Positions 34,027 to 43,946 of a stretch of 64,000 nt of DNA are shown piece by piece (within the stretch, counting starts at the first letter, position 1; the number at the start of each line of letters is the position of its first letter). The position numbers were made by a program, and so were the translations under genes. Source of the DNA: Flavobacteriaceae bacterium (GTDB lineage Bacteria; Bacteroidota; Bacteroidia; Flavobacteriales; Flavobacteriaceae). Where the stretch lies: contig JABDNT010000044.1 in NCBI GenBank assembly GCA_013043685.1, positions 18,178 through 82,177 of the forward strand, written 5' to 3'. The notes beneath the pieces were generated by a model. It saw only the letters and a list, made by a program, of their open reading frames with translations. It was not told the origin of the DNA and searched no databases.

Positions 34027-35418
34027 ATGAACTACAGAATAGAAAAGGATACCATGGGTGAGGTAAGAGTACCCGCCGACAAGCTATGGGGAGCTCAGAC
34101 CGAGCGATCCAGAAACAACTTCAAGATAGGAGCTCCTGCTTCCATGCCACTGGAAATAGTATATGGATTTGCTTATCTGAAAAAAGCAGCTGCTTATACA
34201 AATTGTGATCTTGGGGTGCTTTCAGTAGAAAAAAGAGACCTCATCGCCAGTGTATGTGACGAGATCCTTCAAGGTAAACATGATGATCAGTTTCCGTTGG
34301 TTATATGGCAAACAGGATCGGGAACCCAGAGTAATATGAATGTGAACGAGGTGATCGCGAACCGGGCGCATCAATTGGCCGGAGGCACTATAGGCGAAGG
34401 CGAAAAGACTCTTACCCCTAATGACGATGTGAACAAATCTCAATCGTCTAACGACACTTTTCCAACTGGTATGCATATTGCGGCTTACAAGAAGATTGTC
34501 GAAGTAACGATTCCCGGAGTCGAACAATTGCATGCTACCCTAAAGCGAAAATCGGAAGAATTTAAGGATATAGTAAAGATTGGCCGCACCCACTTAATGG
34601 ATGCTACTCCCCTAACGCTTGGACAAGAGTTCAGTGGATACGCTTCCCAACTGGAACATGGTCTTAAGGCTCTTCAAAATACGCTGCCACATTTATCGGA
34701 ATTAGCCCTTGGAGGAACCGCTGTAGGAACGGGAATTAATACACCGGCAGGTTATGCTGAAAAAGTGGCCGGACATATAGCTGAATTTACCGGCCTCCCG
34801 TTTGTTTCTGCTGAAAATAAATTCGAAGCACTCGCCGCTCATGACGCCATAGTGGAATCCCATGGCGCATTAAAACAACTCGCCGTTTCGCTAAACAAGA
34901 TAGCAAATGATATACGGATGATGGCTAGTGGGCCACGCAGTGGTATTGGGGAGATCATTATTCCCGCAAACGAGCCTGGATCTTCCATTATGCCGGGCAA
35001 AGTGAATCCAACGCAGTGTGAGGCACTTACGATGGTTTGTGCCCAGGTAATGGGTAACGATGTAGCCATCTCGGTAGGAGGTTTACAGGGGCATTATGAA
35101 CTCAATGTGTTTAAACCAGTAATGGCAGCCAATATTTTACAATCGGCTCAGTTGCTTGGTGATGCCTGTGTTTCTTTCGATCTTAATTGTGCAATAGGAA
35201 TTGAACCCAACCATGAAACCATCAAAAAACTGCTTAATAATTCCCTTATGCTGGTCACTGCCTTAAATACGAAGATCGGATATTATAAGGCGGCTGAAAT
35301 TGCAAATACAGCTCATAAAAATGGTACTACCCTGAAAGAGGAGGCTATAAACCTGGGGTATCTTACAGCCCAGGAATTTGACGACTGGGTGAAGCCTGAA
35401 GATATGGTTGGAAATTAG
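34027..35418 (+). CDS. fumC: Class II fumarate hydratase
   Basis: This is the TCA-cycle enzyme that interconverts fumarate and malate. It is iron-independent. The 463 residues match the class II length. Family signatures include the substrate-site stretches [17 protein letters not shown] and [16 protein letters not shown], and the [16 protein letters not shown] signature. Cytoplasmic homotetramer (family knowledge). It stands alone with a strong promoter and terminator. Confidence 0.97.
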   Translation: MNYRIEKDTMGEVRVPADKLWGAQTERSRNNFKIGAPASMPLEIVYGFAYLKKAAAYTNCDLGVLSVEKRDLIASVCDEILQGKHDDQFPLVIWQTGSGTQSNMNVNEVIANRAHQLAGGTIGEGEKTLTPNDDVNKSQSSNDTFPTGMHIAAYKKIVEVTIPGVEQLHATLKRKSEEFKDIVKIGRTHLMDATPLTLGQEFSGYASQLEHGLKALQNTLPHLSELALGGTAVGTGINTPAGYAEKVAGHIAEFTGLPFVSAENKFEALAAHDAIVESHGALKQLAVSLNKIANDIRMMASGPRSGIGEIIIPANEPGSSIMPGKVNPTQCEALTMVCAQVMGNDVAISVGGLQGHYELNVFKPVMAANILQSAQLLGDACVSFDLNCAIGIEPNHETIKKLLNNSLMLVTALNTKIGYYKAAEIANTAHKNGTTLKEEAINLGYLTAQEFDDWVKPEDMVGN

Positions 35419-35440
35419 TGTAAATCAGAATATTACATGA

Positions 35441-35468
35441 AAAGCTATCCTTTTGGGTAGCTTTTTCT
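35441..35468 (+). terminator. Rho-independent terminator
   Basis: AAAGCTATCC (35441-35450) pairs with GGGTAGCTTT (35455-35464), one G-U pair, then T-rich tail. It ends fumC. Confidence 0.8.
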
Positions 35469-35558
35469 TTAAAAAAACATCGATGAAATGCGTATTTATT
35501 AGGTGAAATGTAATTTTTGTGTATATTGGTGTACCCAAATTATTAAAACCTGCTTATT

Positions 35559-36872
35559 ATGAGGCTACAATTAGTCCCCCTTGTATTGTGTCTTTTTATG
35601 ATGTTTATAGTGCCTGAACAGCTGTTTGCCGTCTCTATAGATCATACTTCTAATACAACTCAATCCCTTGTTATCAAAGCTTTTAAAGCCAAAGCCAAAA
35701 AAGAGTCTAACAAGGAAAAGCTTTCAAAAGCCGAATTAAATTCTGCTACCGATAGCAAAGCAAAAGCGACCGGAAATAAGGATCTTGCCAATGTTCCAAG
35801 AAATAGCTCAAATTCAAGACTTGAAGAATTTTCCTACAAAAATATAAAGGACGTACGAAGTAATTCTAAAAAATCTTCAAAAGAAGCTGCAACAAATGTA
35901 GAAGCTACCGCTTCTGTATTAAGTAATTCATTTGGAACAGGAATGTTTTACGGATTTGCCCTAATGGTAGTGTTGTTGAATCTTGTTTGTTTTTTCCTCT
36001 TCGACGAAAAACTATTTTTATTCTATGCACTTACTTTGGCAGCAATAGGTAATTTATTGTTCTTAAGTGATGGTCTCATGCCTTTGCTAGGTATTTCTGA
36101 AATTTCTAACCCTCAGGCCATTGAGTCATTAATGGTGCTTGCAACCTGCTCGTTCGGAGCCTGGTTCGCCTCAAAGTATTTAAACGTATTTGAAATATTT
36201 CCGCGAATGATATGGATTACTTCTGCGCTCTTAGGGACCAGTGCCATCTTAACGATGATGTGTTTTATTACGTCTTTGTCGAATTTCGGAATCGCAGCCA
36301 ATTTAATTTCCTATGGGGTGATGAGCCTGTATTTTATGGCGGGAGTGTATCTTTTCAGTAAAAAGAACTACCCAAAATTCTACGTGATCGCGATGAGCAT
36401 TCCATTATTATTTGCGATAGATTATTTTGTGTTGCGGAATTTAGGACTAGATTTCTTGATGACTCAGCCTTCTCATTTAAAATCGGCTGTAATAGCTGAA
36501 ATGCTAATGCTCACTTATGCCATTGTTTATAGAATGAAAGCGATTAAAGAGGAGAATGAATTAAGGCAAACCGAATTACGTATCTTCCTGAAACGACAGG
36601 AAGTAATGAACCGCAAGAATGCCATGCAGCTCATGGAAGAGGTGTATTTGGAAAATCTCATCATGCACTACGACCTTGATGGATTCGAAATAAAACTGCT
36701 TCAGTATATTTCCGAAGGGAAAGAGAATTCGAAAATCGCAAGGAAACTTAAAACAACTGAATCTGAAATAGAAGCCCACACTAAGGAACTTTATAATAAA
36801 CTGGAAATTAGTGAACATATCCAGGAAGATTACAGAATGGTAGACGCCCAGGCGGACTACATCTACAATTAA
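35559..36872 (+). CDS. 7-TM membrane protein with C-terminal LuxR-type HTH
   Basis: This 437-residue protein has a signal-like N-terminus, a Lys/Ser/Asn-rich low-complexity stretch (about 28-118), seven TM helices (about 126-325), a coiled-coil linker (326-365) and a LuxR-like helix-turn-helix (about 373-415, LLQYISEGKENSKIARKLKTTESEIEAHTKELYNKL). The layout resembles 7TMR-DISM regulators of Bacteroidota, but the folded periplasmic sensor domain normally at the N-terminus seems missing. It probably senses a membrane signal and binds DNA from the inner face. Target genes unknown. Confidence 0.8.
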   Translation: MRLQLVPLVLCLFMMFIVPEQLFAVSIDHTSNTTQSLVIKAFKAKAKKESNKEKLSKAELNSATDSKAKATGNKDLANVPRNSSNSRLEEFSYKNIKDVRSNSKKSSKEAATNVEATASVLSNSFGTGMFYGFALMVVLLNLVCFFLFDEKLFLFYALTLAAIGNLLFLSDGLMPLLGISEISNPQAIESLMVLATCSFGAWFASKYLNVFEIFPRMIWITSALLGTSAILTMMCFITSLSNFGIAANLISYGVMSLYFMAGVYLFSKKNYPKFYVIAMSIPLLFAIDYFVLRNLGLDFLMTQPSHLKSAVIAEMLMLTYAIVYRMKAIKEENELRQTELRIFLKRQEVMNRKNAMQLMEEVYLENLIMHYDLDGFEIKLLQYISEGKENSKIARKLKTTESEIEAHTKELYNKLEISEHIQEDYRMVDAQADYIYN

Positions 36873-36965
36873 ACTGAGAGTATCGGTGCACTTAAGCGAG
36901 GCTCAGGCCAGAGACCTTTTGAGCATCGGCTCGCTATCTCAGCCTAATCCAATTAATAGTGAGAG

Positions 36966-36996
36966 AGGATAGGCCTTCGGGCCTATCCTTTTTTTG
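36966..36996 (+). terminator. Terminator overlapping the ccsBA stop codon
   Basis: AGGATAGGCC (36966-36975), a TTCG loop, GGCCTATCCT (36980-36989), then seven T. The UUCG loop is exceptionally stable. The right arm contains the stop codon of the convergent minus-strand gene (36983-36985). Confidence 0.88.
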
Positions 36997-39900
36997 TATA
37001 AAACTTACGATAACGGAAATAGGATACCAGACTCAGCAAAACCGCAAAGCACACTATATACCAGACGAAGGTTGGTGTTACGGGCGCATCTCCGCTTGCG
37101 TAGGAATGCAGTCCGGTTAGATAGAAATTAACACCGAAATAGGTCATCATGATAGAAGCATAAGCAAATAGCGCCATTACATTAAAGAACCATCGGCCAC
37201 GCAAACCAGGGACTAATCGCATGTGGATCACGAAAGCGTATACGATAATACTGATAAGTGCCCAGGTTTCCTTCGGATCCCATCCCCAGTATCTACCCCA
37301 GCTTTCATTGGCCCACTGTCCTCCCAGGAAATTTCCAATAGTGAGCATAACCAATCCAACGGTAAGGGCCATTTCCGTAATGACCGTTATTTCCTTGATA
37401 TTGAGATCCATCCGAAGTTTATTTTTCTCGGTGGTTATAAGCATAAGCAATAATGCGGTTGCTGCCAGGATCATCCCTAATGTAAACGGGCCATAACTCG
37501 CCACGATAACAGCAACGTGTATCATAAGCCAGTAGCTATCCAGTACAGGTTGTAAATTTGCTATAGACGGATCCAGCCAATTCTGGTTGGCAACCCAAAG
37601 AATAATGGCCGCCACGAAAGCTGTTGAAGCAATGGTTAAATTACTTTTTCTTCCAAACGCCAATCCGAAAAATACTGTTGCCCAGGCCACATAAATAATA
37701 GACTCGTAAGCATCACTCCACGGCGCATGTCCGCTAATATACCAGCGCATTGCCAGGCCGAGTGTCATCAGGACAAAGAACAGCCAGGTAATGTATTTAC
37801 ATATTTTTATAAATACATCATAGACTTTTGCTTCCCTGAATATCTTCAGAATGATAAATACAAACATCACCGCACCTATTAACAAAAAGTATTTGTACAA
37901 CTTATTGAAGATGTCCAATTTATTATAGGTTAGTTCAGCATTAACCTTATTTTTCGAAGGCATAACCTCACTGCCATATTTCATCTGAAACTTGGCCAGT
38001 CCATCCAGGATTTCCTCTGCCTGCGTATAATCCCCATCCTGTCGAGCCTGGTTGATCGATTGAAAATAGGCCGGTAGAATTGTTCTGGTAGCCACTGAAT
38101 CCATCCCTTTGAAGTTCGCTTCATTTAGCTCCGGATAGGCCACCCATTTATTATTTTCATCATTGGGTATAGGGAATATTTTAAGAATTCCGCCACTCAG
38201 TGCCTGGTTCAGCAAATACACGCTTTCATAGGTCTTGATGAAGTCTTTTTCAAACTGATTCGGATTGGCTTTACGCGTGGCCTCTTCCAGATAAGGCTCC
38301 AGCTTGTTATTACCTTGCGCATCGAAAAGATCGATCATAGCTATCCTTGATGCATCTTCAGCCACACCAAGAACCTTACGAAGACTATCATTGCCTCGTT
38401 TTAAATAAATAACGGGTACTTCCAGCCAAACCCTGGGAAATTCGGTCATCGAAAGAAAAACCTGATTGGCATCAAGGCCTTTGTAAGAATCCCTCCTACT
38501 GATCTTGCGCAGCAACTCACTTGCATAGGTGTTCACCGGTTTCATTCTGCCCTCATCCTGGATCACAAGTTTCGAAAATTTCGCTGCATGTTCTTTGGAG
38601 ACCTTATTCACCATAATAAGCGAATCCAGCTGTAGTTCTGATGTCTGCGAGTGTTGATGATTTTCAGTAGCATCCTGGGAGAATCCATAGGTCGCCATGA
38701 AAAGAGCCAGTAACACCGAAATTGCGGTTTTTTTCTTCTTTACTTTGTCTAACAGCTTCTTCAAACTTCCGAAACGTGTATTCTTATCGAAGAGAATGGC
38801 CATCAGGCCCAGGTATAGAAGGAAGTATCCTATATAGGTGATCCAGGTCCCCCACCAGTCTTTATTCACAGAGAGTACCGTGCCTTTCTCATCGGGGTCG
38901 AAACTCGCCTGGAAAAATCGATAGCCTCCTTCATCCAATACATGATTCATATAGATGTCATAATCGTAAAACTCGGTATCGGAATTATTCACCGTTACTT
39001 TACTCTTAAAAGCCGAATAGCTGTTCTCAGTTCCCGGATATTTATCGGCAATGAAATCGTTAAGTGTAATGCTAAAGGGTAATTCGTATTTCTTAGACCC
39101 GTACGCCAGGAACACATCCAAACCACCCACTGAGACTTTTTTCGGATTAGGATACGAACCCATACCTCCCAAAAGCTCGACAGTTGCAGCCTCTCCGTTT
39201 GAGACGACATCCAATACCAGGGCATCCTTATTTGTTTTCTCACCTTCAGCCGCTTTTATTATGCCCATACGACCTTTAGTAATTCCTTCCGGGAAAACAA
39301 ACGCCGTTCCGGCTAATTGATATAAGGACCTCAATTGTAAAGTTTGAACACTGTCTGCAAGAACTATCCCCTGCTGCTGGTCGGCCATACGCATGTACGT
39401 TCCTTCAAATGGACTGCGAATCTTATAAGCTCCGGTTGAATCAACATCAATATTGATAGCCCCATCGGTTGGGGCATTCAATGCAAAAAGTATATTGTGG
39501 ATGTTAGCAACCTCGCCGCTTTTTAACCAGTGCTCATGTCGACTCCCATCACCAGCTTCTACTATTTTCAGGTATTCATCTCCTCCTTCAGAAGGAATTA
39601 ATCCTTCCTCGGCATTCTTTATAAAATCACGATACACCACAGAGACTTCCTGCTTATTATAGTCGGTGCTCAATTCAAAATAATTATCCAGTCTTTCTGA
39701 AAGCCGGAGTTTCTTTGGGGTCACATTTCGTCGCATCTGCACTCCGTTCACTTCGTAATCACCATCTATAAACATAGTGAGGTATGTATGTTCCGATAGA
39801 AAGGTATTTTCGGTAGCCCCTTCCCTTATGCTCATCCTGCCTTCATATCCAATGTAACGGGTAACAAAGGCTCCAACAAGGATCAGGATAAAGGACAAAT

Positions 39901-40156
39901 GCAAAGTTAAGGTGGCCCATTTCTCTTTTTTATAAAGTCGGAATTTGAAGATGTTTCCAATGAAATTGATCACGAACATCACCATGATCAATTCAAACCA
40001 CCACGCATTGTAAATAAGCTCTCGTGTATATGGCGTGGGTGAGGTCTCAGCCGAGGCATCCAAAAATGTACCAACAGCCATCGCGGCAGCAAAAACTATA
40101 AATAAGACAGCGGTTAATCGGGTGGAAAAAAGAACAGAAGCCAGTTTTTTCTGCAT
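36983..40156 (-). CDS. Fused CcsB-CcsA cytochrome c assembly protein
   Basis: This 1057-residue system II cytochrome c synthase has both subunits fused. The N-terminal ResB/CcsB half has TM helices around residues 15-35 and 65-85, a large periplasmic region and a TM near 440. The C-terminal ResC/CcsA half has about eight TM helices and the haem-binding tryptophan-rich motif WGRYWGWDPKETWAL. It moves haem to the periplasm and ligates it to apocytochrome c CXXCH motifs. The ORF extends to a TTG at 40174, but ATG 40156 follows a promoter element closely. Single gene, convergent with the LuxR-like gene. Confidence 0.92.
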   Translation of the reverse strand: MQKKLASVLFSTRLTAVLFIVFAAAMAVGTFLDASAETSPTPYTRELIYNAWWFELIMVMFVINFIGNIFKFRLYKKEKWATLTLHLSFILILVGAFVTRYIGYEGRMSIREGATENTFLSEHTYLTMFIDGDYEVNGVQMRRNVTPKKLRLSERLDNYFELSTDYNKQEVSVVYRDFIKNAEEGLIPSEGGDEYLKIVEAGDGSRHEHWLKSGEVANIHNILFALNAPTDGAINIDVDSTGAYKIRSPFEGTYMRMADQQQGIVLADSVQTLQLRSLYQLAGTAFVFPEGITKGRMGIIKAAEGEKTNKDALVLDVVSNGEAATVELLGGMGSYPNPKKVSVGGLDVFLAYGSKKYELPFSITLNDFIADKYPGTENSYSAFKSKVTVNNSDTEFYDYDIYMNHVLDEGGYRFFQASFDPDEKGTVLSVNKDWWGTWITYIGYFLLYLGLMAILFDKNTRFGSLKKLLDKVKKKKTAISVLLALFMATYGFSQDATENHQHSQTSELQLDSLIMVNKVSKEHAAKFSKLVIQDEGRMKPVNTYASELLRKISRRDSYKGLDANQVFLSMTEFPRVWLEVPVIYLKRGNDSLRKVLGVAEDASRIAMIDLFDAQGNNKLEPYLEEATRKANPNQFEKDFIKTYESVYLLNQALSGGILKIFPIPNDENNKWVAYPELNEANFKGMDSVATRTILPAYFQSINQARQDGDYTQAEEILDGLAKFQMKYGSEVMPSKNKVNAELTYNKLDIFNKLYKYFLLIGAVMFVFIILKIFREAKVYDVFIKICKYITWLFFVLMTLGLAMRWYISGHAPWSDAYESIIYVAWATVFFGLAFGRKSNLTIASTAFVAAIILWVANQNWLDPSIANLQPVLDSYWLMIHVAVIVASYGPFTLGMILAATALLLMLITTEKNKLRMDLNIKEITVITEMALTVGLVMLTIGNFLGGQWANESWGRYWGWDPKETWALISIIVYAFVIHMRLVPGLRGRWFFNVMALFAYASIMMTYFGVNFYLTGLHSYASGDAPVTPTFVWYIVCFAVLLSLVSYFRYRKFYTKKG

Positions 40157-40171
40157 TTGCAAATTTTTGTG

Positions 40172-40179
40172 CAAATTTA
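40172..40179 (-). promoter_or_regulatory. TAnnTTTG promoter element
   Basis: On the minus strand TAAATTTG is 15 bp before the ATG at 40156. The ORF's TTG start at 40174 would lie within it, which supports the ATG. Confidence 0.6.
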
Positions 40180-40508
40180 GCCATTATGGTTCATTCTAAC
40201 TACTAAATTTTGTTAAGTATCAAATTATTTGGACGAACTGATTTGTAAGGCTTAAAAGATCTCTAATCGAATGAATGTTCCCCTATTCAGAATGTTGTTT
40301 TCAGCGATCTGTGCCACTTGTTATTAGAACCTCTAAGACATCGTTTCATACCATAAATTTATCTTTCGGCACTTTTAGTGAAAGTCCGAAATAGCAAAAT
40401 TATGCCTTCTCTTTATAGTTCATCGGGTGCGCGATGGAATTGAAATTGTAAGGAAAAGATACTTTTTACCACTTCATAATCATTCAAAAAAGTTATTACC
40501 TTCGCTGT
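40180..40508. other. Long gap without an assigned gene
   Basis: There are about 329 bases between ccsBA and the DUF2520 gene. The sequence is AT-rich and has no convincing ORF; a 62-codon ORF at 40427-40615 overlaps the DUF2520 gene in another frame. I see no tRNA-like cloverleaf and no strong hairpin-plus-T-run. A TTACCTTCG stretch just before 40509 may be a weak promoter. It could hide a small RNA, but nothing in the sequence proves it. Confidence 0.4.
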
Positions 40509-41273
40509 ATGATATCTATCGTGGTAATAGGCTTCGGAAATGTGGGCAGTCATTTATGCCAGGCATTTCAGAATGCAGAAGAGGTGGCACTGGTTCAAAT
40601 TTACAACAGGTCTGAGATCTCGCTTCCTGAATCTCTTCAGGCGATTGCCGTTACTCATTCTATTTCCGGTCTTGCTAAAGCGGATGTCTACCTGCTAGCC
40701 CTGCCGGATGATATCATTTCGGAGTTTTCCAGCAAACTCCCAAAAAGTGACACATTAGTTGTTCACACCTCCGGGGGTGTTTCCATGAACAGTCTGAATC
40801 GCGATAATCACAGGGGAGTATTTTATCCCTTACAGTCTTTTTCGAAAAGCCGAAAGCCCGAATTCAAAAAGATACCGATTTGTATTGAGGCTGAACATCA
40901 TTCCGACTTGAATTTACTTCAAGAATTAGGGGAATCAATTTCTGAAAAGGTTGTAGCAATTTCTTCGGAAGAACGAGGACGCTTGCATCTTTCTGCAGTC
41001 TTTGTGAATAATTTCGTGAACCATATGTACCACATTTCAGAAACCATGCTGGAAGAAGCCGATCTCGATTTCGACCTGTTGAAACCTCTGATTCGGGAAA
41101 CTGCTCACAAAATTGAAAGTATGAGCGCATCGAATGCTCAAACGGGTCCGGCATTACGAGGTGATACCAAAACCCTTGAAAAACATTTACATTTGCTAAA
41201 AGATAGTCCGTACAAAGAAATTTACGAACAGCTTACTTCATCGATACAGGAAACCTATGGAAAAAAGTTATAA
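40509..41273 (+). CDS. Rossmann-like/DUF2520 protein
   Basis: This 254-residue protein is like ketopantoate- or pyrroline-carboxylate-reductase relatives. The N-terminal NAD(P) site is GFGNVGSHL (about 8-16). The C-terminal DUF2520 helical domain contains VVAISSEERGRLHLSAVFVNNFVNHMYH and DLLKPLIRETAHKIES. The catalysed reaction is unknown. It overlaps the next gene by 17 bp and begins a compact run that continues through MscS. Confidence 0.88.
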   Translation: MISIVVIGFGNVGSHLCQAFQNAEEVALVQIYNRSEISLPESLQAIAVTHSISGLAKADVYLLALPDDIISEFSSKLPKSDTLVVHTSGGVSMNSLNRDNHRGVFYPLQSFSKSRKPEFKKIPICIEAEHHSDLNLLQELGESISEKVVAISSEERGRLHLSAVFVNNFVNHMYHISETMLEEADLDFDLLKPLIRETAHKIESMSASNAQTGPALRGDTKTLEKHLHLLKDSPYKEIYEQLTSSIQETYGKKL

Positions 41274-41790
41274 AGAATACCTGCAACATATCACAACCTT
41301 CGTCTTCGATGTGGATGGTGTGCTTACAGACGGAAGCATTATGGTAACAACGAAAGGGGAGCTTTACAGAACGATGAATATAAAGGATGGATTTGCTCTT
41401 AAAACAGCTGTGGACAGAGGATTCAATGTATGTATCATAAGCGGTGGAACCAATGAAGGTGTTCGTTCCCGATTGAGCGGCCTTGGAATAACCGATATTC
41501 ACCTGGGTACGCACCAGAAAACCAAGACTCTTAAAGACTATCTCGCTACTAAAAACCTGACTACTGAAAATGTGCTATTCATGGGAGATGATATTCCGGA
41601 CCTTGAGGTGATGCAACAGGTAGGGCTTCCCTGTTGTCCCCAGGACGCCGTTCCCGAAATTAAGGATATTTGCAAATACATATCCCATAAAAAAGGTGGA
41701 AAAGGCTGTGTTCGTGACATTGTGGAGCAAGTATTGAAAGTTCAGGGGAAATGGATCGATGGTCAGGGTACTTCAGCAAAATACGATTGA
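41257..41790 (+). CDS. kdsC: KdsC-type HAD phosphatase
   Basis: This C0-type HAD phosphatase has 177 residues. The nucleophile Asp18 and acid Asp20 are in FDVDGVLTDGS. IISGGTNEG (motif II), the Lys region TKTLKDYL and GDDIPDLEVM (motif IV) follow. Length and motifs fit 3-deoxy-D-manno-octulosonate 8-phosphate phosphatase of LPS core synthesis. The family also includes other sugar-phosphate phosphatases, and no kdsA or kdsB is nearby, so the name is likely but not proven. Start overlaps the upstream gene by 17 bp. Confidence 0.8.
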   Translation: MEKSYKEYLQHITTFVFDVDGVLTDGSIMVTTKGELYRTMNIKDGFALKTAVDRGFNVCIISGGTNEGVRSRLSGLGITDIHLGTHQKTKTLKDYLATKNLTTENVLFMGDDIPDLEVMQQVGLPCCPQDAVPEIKDICKYISHKKGGKGCVRDIVEQVLKVQGKWIDGQGTSAKYD

Positions 41791-41817
41791 TTCCGCGACA
41801 TCTTAGTGGCCAAGTAA

Positions 41818-42723
41818 ATGGTATACCTCAAAATAATACGACCTGTTAATTTATTACTTATCGCAATCGTTCAGATTCTGATAAAGTATGTGATATTCGA
41901 TGTTTTTGAGGCTGAGACGGCGATGAACGATTTGCAATTCGCCTTATTACTGGTGGCTACATTGGCTATCGCAGCAGCCGGAAATGTAGTGAACGACATT
42001 TACGATGTCGAAATAGACAGGATCAACAAACCCGAAAAAGTACTTGTTGGCAAAACCATAACCGAAAAAAGAGCGTTTAACTATTTTATTTTTTTGAACG
42101 TTATCGGAGTGGTATGTGGGTTCATTTTGGCAAATCAATTGGGAAAACCAGGACTAGCCGCTACTTTCATAGTGATCTCGGCTTTGCTCTATATCTATTC
42201 CACTCAGTTAAAAGCCATGTTAATACTGGGCAATGTGTTGATCTCAGCCCTGGTGTCATTCAGCCTGTTGATCGTACTTATTTTCGATTTATATCCAATT
42301 GCAATCAACGGATTATCGGAATCGCAACAAACAGCTTCTGAAATTGTATTGCACTACGCCATCTTCGCCTTTGTGGTTAATCTTATCCGTGAAATAGTGA
42401 AGGACCTGGAAGATATTAATGGCGACAAAAACGGTGGTATCAACACCCTGGCAATTGCCCTGGGAAGAAATCGTACCACCATGCTGGTTTTTGTATTGGC
42501 GGTTCTTACTATTATTGGAATCGTGGCTTACCTCTATACTTTTTTGTACAATAAGAAAATATTGGTGCTGTACTTTCTGTTTCTTGTTGTTGCTCCATTA
42601 CTATATTTTTGTATCAAGGCCTGGGATGCGGAGTCTAAAAAGGAATACAAAAATTTGTCCCTTATCTTAAAACTTGTGATGGTTACGGGAATGTGCGCAA
42701 TGATCTGTTATCGCTTCATTTAA
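41818..42723 (+). CDS. UbiA-family prenyltransferase (GGGP geranylgeranyltransferase type)
   Basis: This 301-residue integral membrane enzyme has about eight or nine TM helices and both Asp-rich motifs of UbiA enzymes: NVVNDIYDVEIDRINKP near residue 60 and DLEDINGDKNGGINTLA near 200. The closest named relatives in this phylum are annotated as geranylgeranylglycerol-phosphate geranylgeranyltransferase. The exact prenyl acceptor here is uncertain; quinone synthesis is another option. The next gene starts ten bases later. Confidence 0.82.
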   Translation: MVYLKIIRPVNLLLIAIVQILIKYVIFDVFEAETAMNDLQFALLLVATLAIAAAGNVVNDIYDVEIDRINKPEKVLVGKTITEKRAFNYFIFLNVIGVVCGFILANQLGKPGLAATFIVISALLYIYSTQLKAMLILGNVLISALVSFSLLIVLIFDLYPIAINGLSESQQTASEIVLHYAIFAFVVNLIREIVKDLEDINGDKNGGINTLAIALGRNRTTMLVFVLAVLTIIGIVAYLYTFLYNKKILVLYFLFLVVAPLLYFCIKAWDAESKKEYKNLSLILKLVMVTGMCAMICYRFI

Positions 42724-42733
42724 TTTAAACTGA

Positions 42734-43324
42734 ATGAAATTTAATCGGGAAGAAAACTATACCCTGGAAGATGAAAGAGTACTGCTTCGACCTTTGGAAG
42801 GGGATGACTTTACTCATTTGAAGGATTTTTCCATCAATGAACCGGATCTATGGACCTATTCTCTTACACCTGCTGCCGGGGAAGAAAACCTGAAGGCGTA
42901 CATAGACCATGCCCTTCAGCAAAAAGAAAAAGGCAACTCCTACCCTTTTATAGTTTGGGATAAACAGATAGGCGCATACGCAGGAAGTACTCGTTTTTAT
43001 GATATTCAACCTCAACATTACAGCATGCAAATGGGTTATACATGGTATGGAAGAGATTTCCAGGGCACGGGTTTAAACAAGCATTGTAAATTTTTACTGC
43101 TTAGCTTCGCTTTTGAAACCCTGGAAGCAGAACGAGTTGAATTTAGAGCCGATGCCCGAAATGATCGCAGCATTGCCGCTATGAAAAGCATAGGCTGTAC
43201 CCCTGAAGGAATACTACGATCCAATTGTGTTAGTCCGGATGGAAGGCGTGATAGTATTGTTCTAAGTATACTTAAAAATGAATGGTTTACTTCGGTAAAA
43301 CGAAATCTGAAATCGAAATTATAA
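42734..43324 (+). CDS. GNAT N-acetyltransferase, RimJ/RimL-like
   Basis: This 196-residue protein starts with the RimJ-like segment ERVLLRPLEGDDF. The acetyl-CoA loop lies around GRDFQGTGLNKHCK, followed by RADARNDRSIAAMKSIGC, the usual beta-alpha motif of the family. It acetylates an unknown amine (protein N-terminus or small molecule). The Maf gene starts three bases after the stop. Confidence 0.85.
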   Translation: MKFNREENYTLEDERVLLRPLEGDDFTHLKDFSINEPDLWTYSLTPAAGEENLKAYIDHALQQKEKGNSYPFIVWDKQIGAYAGSTRFYDIQPQHYSMQMGYTWYGRDFQGTGLNKHCKFLLLSFAFETLEAERVEFRADARNDRSIAAMKSIGCTPEGILRSNCVSPDGRRDSIVLSILKNEWFTSVKRNLKSKL

Positions 43325-43326
43325 GC

Positions 43327-43914
43327 ATGTTAAAGGAAAGACTCAGGAATTACAATATAATTTTAGCCTCCGGATCTCCCAGGCGTCAGCACTTCTTTAA
43401 GGAACTCGATATCGATTTTACGATAGATGTTCGTGAAGTGGTAGAGACGTATCCGTTGCATCTAAGAGGATCAGAAATAACCGATTATCTCGCGAAGTTA
43501 AAAGCGAGCATGTTCAACGATCTTACACAAAATGATATTGTGGTTACCAGCGACACCATCGTCTGGATGGAAGACGAAGCCATCAATAAACCCAAAGATT
43601 TTAACGAAGCCAGACAAATGTTAGAGCGGTTAAGTGGGTCTGCGCATGAAGTGATCACTTCGGTATGCTTTACCGGAGCCGATTTTCAGAAAATAGTAAA
43701 CGATACTACCAGGGTATGGTTCAGGGAGTTGACTAAGGAGGAGATTGAGTATTACCTCAATACCTATCAACCCTTTGACAAGGCGGGTAGCTATGGTGTT
43801 CAGGAATGGATTGGATACGTAGGTATCGATCGTCTTGAAGGATCTTATTTCAATGTCATGGGGCTCCCAACCCGACTTGTTTACAAAACGTTAATGGAGC
43901 TTGGCGGGACATAA
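43327..43914 (+). CDS. maf: Maf family nucleotide pyrophosphatase
   Basis: This 195-residue enzyme, from ATG 43327 directly after the GNAT stop, fits the family size; the ORF extends upstream to 43282 into the GNAT gene. Motifs are LASGSPRRQHF near the N-terminus, SDTIVWMEDEAINKP, AHEVITSVCF and FDKAGSYGVQ. Maf proteins hydrolyse nucleotide triphosphates (dTTP, UTP or modified ones) to monophosphates, a housecleaning role. Confidence 0.93.
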   Translation: MLKERLRNYNIILASGSPRRQHFFKELDIDFTIDVREVVETYPLHLRGSEITDYLAKLKASMFNDLTQNDIVVTSDTIVWMEDEAINKPKDFNEARQMLERLSGSAHEVITSVCFTGADFQKIVNDTTRVWFRELTKEEIEYYLNTYQPFDKAGSYGVQEWIGYVGIDRLEGSYFNVMGLPTRLVYKTLMELGGT

Positions 43915-43930
43915 GAATGGTGTAATTTTG
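43901..43930 (+). promoter_or_regulatory. Internal TTG-N19-TAnnTTTG promoter
   Basis: TTG at 43901-43903 (inside the end of maf), 19 bases, TAATTTTG at 43923-43930, 17 bp before the lipoprotein ATG. This could give the lipoprotein and mscS genes separate transcription within the run. Confidence 0.65.
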
Positions 43931-43946
43931 CGGTAAAATTCGCAAC

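Noticed and set aside
40420..40470. tRNA-like sequence before the DUF2520 gene
   Set aside because: A GATGGAATTG string looked tRNA-like, but no acceptor stem, anticodon arm or T-loop could be paired.
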